The notes under the pieces are model-generated. The model was not told the DNA's origin. It made no database searches and was given only the letters and a program-made list of their open reading frames with translations. A DNA stretch of 6,584 nucleotides. Source: Chloroflexota bacterium. GTDB lineage: Bacteria > Chloroflexota > Anaerolineae > Anaerolineales > Villigracilaceae. The stretch lies in NCBI GenBank assembly GCA_021796315.1, contig JAJYOH010000348.1, positions 1-6,584 of the forward strand, in the 5' to 3' direction. The translations under genes were made by a program, and so were the position numbers. This document shows positions 5,327 through 6,584 of the stretch, piece after piece (the stretch's first letter is position 1; each line of letters begins with the position of its first letter).

Positions 5327-5533
5327 ATGCAGACGCTCAAAGAACTGGTAGAAGGCTTGCCGCCCGACCTCCAGCCAGAGGTAAAGGATTTTGTAGAGTT
5401 TTTGCTGGAAAGGCGGGCCCACAAAGGCGGCAGAAAACTGCGCCAGGATTGGGCAGGTGCCTTGAAGAATTATCGCAAGCAATACACTTCGCTTGAGCTC
5501 CAGAGAAAAGCCCTGGAATGGCGGGGGGACTGA
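5327..5533 (+). CDS. DUF2281/VapB-type antitoxin
   Basis: This 68-residue protein starts MQTLKELVEGLPPDLQPEVK, followed by DFVEFLLERR, the N-terminal pattern of DUF2281 antitoxins ('lpp.lq.eV.dFv.fLl.+'). It ends with DWAGALKNYRKQYTSLELQR and KALEWRGD (41-68), the toxin-binding tail typical of the version encoded before PIN-domain toxins. AAAGGA (5314-5319) lies 7 nt before the ATG, a good ribosome binding site. Only 4 nt separate its stop from the toxin start at 5538, so the pair is an operon. The gene is intact although the downstream PIN toxin carries a nonsense codon. Expected role: inhibit the toxin by a C-terminal peptide. Confidence 0.82.
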   Translation: MQTLKELVEGLPPDLQPEVKDFVEFLLERRAHKGGRKLRQDWAGALKNYRKQYTSLELQRKALEWRGD

Positions 5534-5537
5534 TCCG

Positions 5538-5933
5538 ATGTATCTGGTTGACACCAATGTCTGGCTTGAGCGGCTGCTGGGCCAGGAAAGATCCAAAGAA
5601 GTCGGTCGTTTCCTTGCCAGCACCTCTTCTGAACGCCTGTTCGTGACCGATTTTGCTTTCCATTCCATTGGAATAGTGTTGGGCAAACTGAATCAGAACG
5701 ACGCCCTGCTGTGATTTGTACGCGATGCTTTCGTGGAGGGAGCGGTTTCCCTCCTTCACCTCGAGTCGACGGACACAGAACATCTCGTGGGCATCATGCA
5801 GCGGTTCAACTTAGACTTTGACGACGCATACCAATACGCAGCAGCCGAGCGCTATGATCTTGTCATTGTAAGTTTCGATACCGATTTTGATCGTACGGAA
5901 AGAGGTCGAAAGACCCCCAAAGACCTCTTATGA
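5538..5933 (+). pseudogene. vapC: VapC-type PIN-domain ribonuclease toxin with internal TGA stop
   Basis: The frame opens MYLVDTNVWLERLLGQ, the classic PIN N-terminus with catalytic D5, and ends FNLDFDDAYQYAAAERYDLV then IVSFDTDFDRTERGRKTPKD, supplying the later acids (D95/D96 and D114/D116). Between them an in-frame TGA at 5712-5714 falls at position 59. Reading through it would give about 131 residues, the normal VapC length, with no other frame change, so a single point mutation (for example CGA or TGG to TGA) explains the lesion. The first 58 residues alone lack half the active site. Neighbouring genes use TGA as a true stop, so recoding is unlikely. Alternatives are a sequencing error or readthrough at a low level. 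Confidence 0.85.
5900..5929 (+). other. Perfect 8-bp stem-loop at the 3' end of vapC with an alternative GAAA hairpin
   Basis: AAGAGGTC (5900-5907) and GACCTCTT (5922-5929) pair perfectly around a 14-nt loop. The same GGTC (5904-5907) can instead close a GAAA tetraloop with GACC (5912-5915). No T tract follows, so it is not a standard terminator, and both lie in coding sequence. It may be chance. Confidence 0.3.
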
Positions 5934-6037
5934 ATGGACGGGACCACCAGATCGTGCGTCGCGAACCTGCCCGCTCCTCAAAACCGTAACATGAAAGGCC
6001 TCATTCCTTCAACGCCAAAAAGATTCGGAATTATCAG

Positions 6038-6151
6038 CTGGATCGCACGCGGCTTAAATATCATTGAACACCGGAAGGGTGTCGGCTCTGACCCAGCACG
6101 CTTTACCATAATATCAGTACTTCCGAAGGCCAGGTTGATCGCAGCTGAATT
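6038..6151 (+). pseudogene. Decayed partial copy of the winged-helix regulator gene
   Basis: Positions 6038-6096 align with 4921-4980 of the regulator gene with only a few substitutions and a 1-nt deletion. Positions 6124-6151 align with 5033-5060 at 26 of 28 bases. Between them about 25 nt are missing relative to the intact gene. The copy therefore covers the wing and linker helix region (regulator residues about 60-106) without start, recognition helix or C-terminal domain, and the deletion breaks the frame. KARLIAAE is recoverable in one frame just before a stop at 6171-6173. The preceding 5934-6037 and following 6152-6220 show no gene that I can support. It could be a segmental duplication, or the relic of a second related regulator. 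Confidence 0.82.
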
Positions 6152-6223
6152 CCTGGATGCATTGAAAAAATAGCCATGATTGGTTGTCGAGTAGACGTTT
6201 ATGGATATGGCGTAGATGATGCA

Positions 6224-6232
6224 TGGTACAAT
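6224..6232 (+). promoter_or_regulatory. Extended -10 candidate ahead of the nucleotidyltransferase gene
   Basis: TGG followed by TACAAT (6227-6232) makes an extended -10 box. No clear -35 is present. Transcription would start near 6239, giving leaders of about 16 or 49 nt for the two possible starts (6255, 6288). Confidence 0.3.
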
Positions 6233-6287
6233 TCAAGCGCTGCCGAGAGAGACAATGCAAGCCTTAACTTTTTGGAAGACAATCACA

Positions 6288-6584
6288 ATGGATCAATCCA
6301 ACCTGCTCGAAAACCTGATTTCCCTTTTGAATGAGCAGGGGATTCGGTTTTGTGTCATTGGCGGGCAGGCGGTCAATGCCTATGTGGAGCCATTGGTAAG
6401 TCTCGATTTGGATCTGGTCGTTGCGGTTGAACAACTGGAGCAGGCGGAAGCGCTCTTTGAGCCCCATTTTGACCTGAAGCGATTTCCACACAGTTTGAAT
6501 ATTTCGATGTCCGGGTCCGATCTCAGGGCACAAATCCAGACAGACAAACGGTACAGTTCATTTGTCGAAAGGGCGGTCGTGCGG
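6288..6584 (+). CDS. Nucleotidyltransferase-superfamily protein, 3' end outside the window
   Basis: I translated 99 visible residues. Residues 17-45 read QGIRFCVIGGQAVNAYVEPL then VSLDLDLVV. This gives the GG (25-26) and DxD (D40, D42) pair that define the pol-beta nucleotidyltransferase fold, in the form seen in AbiEii-like and DUF6036-like proteins. The rest, DLRAQIQTDKRYSSFVERAV (78-97), continues as in intact relatives. Such proteins are often components of toxin-antitoxin or phage-defence modules, but no partner gene is visible upstream, so the role is open. ATG 6288 has GGAAG (6274-6278) at a 9-nt spacing; an in-frame ATG at 6255, preceded by GAGAGA, would add 11 residues and cannot be excluded. 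The third catalytic acid would lie past the window edge. Confidence 0.72.
   Translation, partial: MDQSNLLENLISLLNEQGIRFCVIGGQAVNAYVEPLVSLDLDLVVAVEQLEQAEALFEPHFDLKRFPHSLNISMSGSDLRAQIQTDKRYSSFVERAVVR

Noticed and set aside
5712..5714. Recoded TGA (selenocysteine or alternative code) in vapC
   Set aside because: Other genes in the window end with TGA at conserved positions, and no selenocysteine insertion structure or catalytic need for such a residue is evident.
6177..6332. Possible 51-codon frame starting at ATG 6177
   Set aside because: No ribosome binding site, no recognisable pattern, and it overlaps the better supported nucleotidyltransferase start.
1..6584. tRNA or rRNA genes, or a full insertion sequence with transposase
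   Set aside because: I saw no cloverleaf-like segment, no rRNA-like stretch and no transposase motif on either strand.

Overview
The window looks like an accessory region of a free-living, mid-GC bacterium. A Chloroflexota (Anaerolineae-like) source is my best guess, with only moderate confidence. The grounds are the style of the large 'DEPGHF' membrane protein, the MarR-type regulator resembling those linked to exopolysaccharide genes, and the dense short palindromic or 'CTGTCCTGAGC...GCCGAA'-type intergenic repeats. Stop codon use fits the standard code.

Layout. (1) 1-1000, minus strand: an AbiE type IV toxin-antitoxin operon, with antitoxin abiEi complete and toxin abiEii cut by the window edge. 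It has a good sigma70-like promoter and a 9/10 palindrome at the expected transcription start that could be the AbiEi operator. (2) 1045-1153: a decayed palindromic repeat. (3) 1216-3249, minus strand: a 677-residue polytopic membrane protein with GT-C/DUF2142-like features and a large extracytoplasmic beta-rich loop. (4) 3250-3687: a gene-free stretch with promoters, tandem tetraloop hairpins and other repeat debris. (5) 3688-4556, plus strand: two abutting toxin-antitoxin loci, a MazE-like antitoxin with a truncated MazF/PemK toxin, then HicB with a frameshifted HicA. (6) 4587-4678: repeat units of the same type as the one that interrupts hicA. (7) 4744-5232: a winged-helix regulator whose promoter predicts a leaderless mRNA. 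(8) 5327-5933: a VapBC-type locus with a nonsense codon in vapC. (9) 6038-6151: a decayed partial copy of the regulator gene. (10) 6288-6584: the start of a nucleotidyltransferase-superfamily gene running off the window.

The most striking pattern is in the plus-strand part. Three consecutive toxin-antitoxin modules keep an intact antitoxin while every partner toxin is broken, each by a different lesion: loss of the 3' half, a small repeat insertion causing a frameshift, and an in-frame stop. Together with repeat invasion and a partial gene duplication flanking vapBC, this looks like a toxin-antitoxin graveyard in which antitoxins are retained longer than toxins. The left-hand AbiE operon looks intact as far as it is visible.
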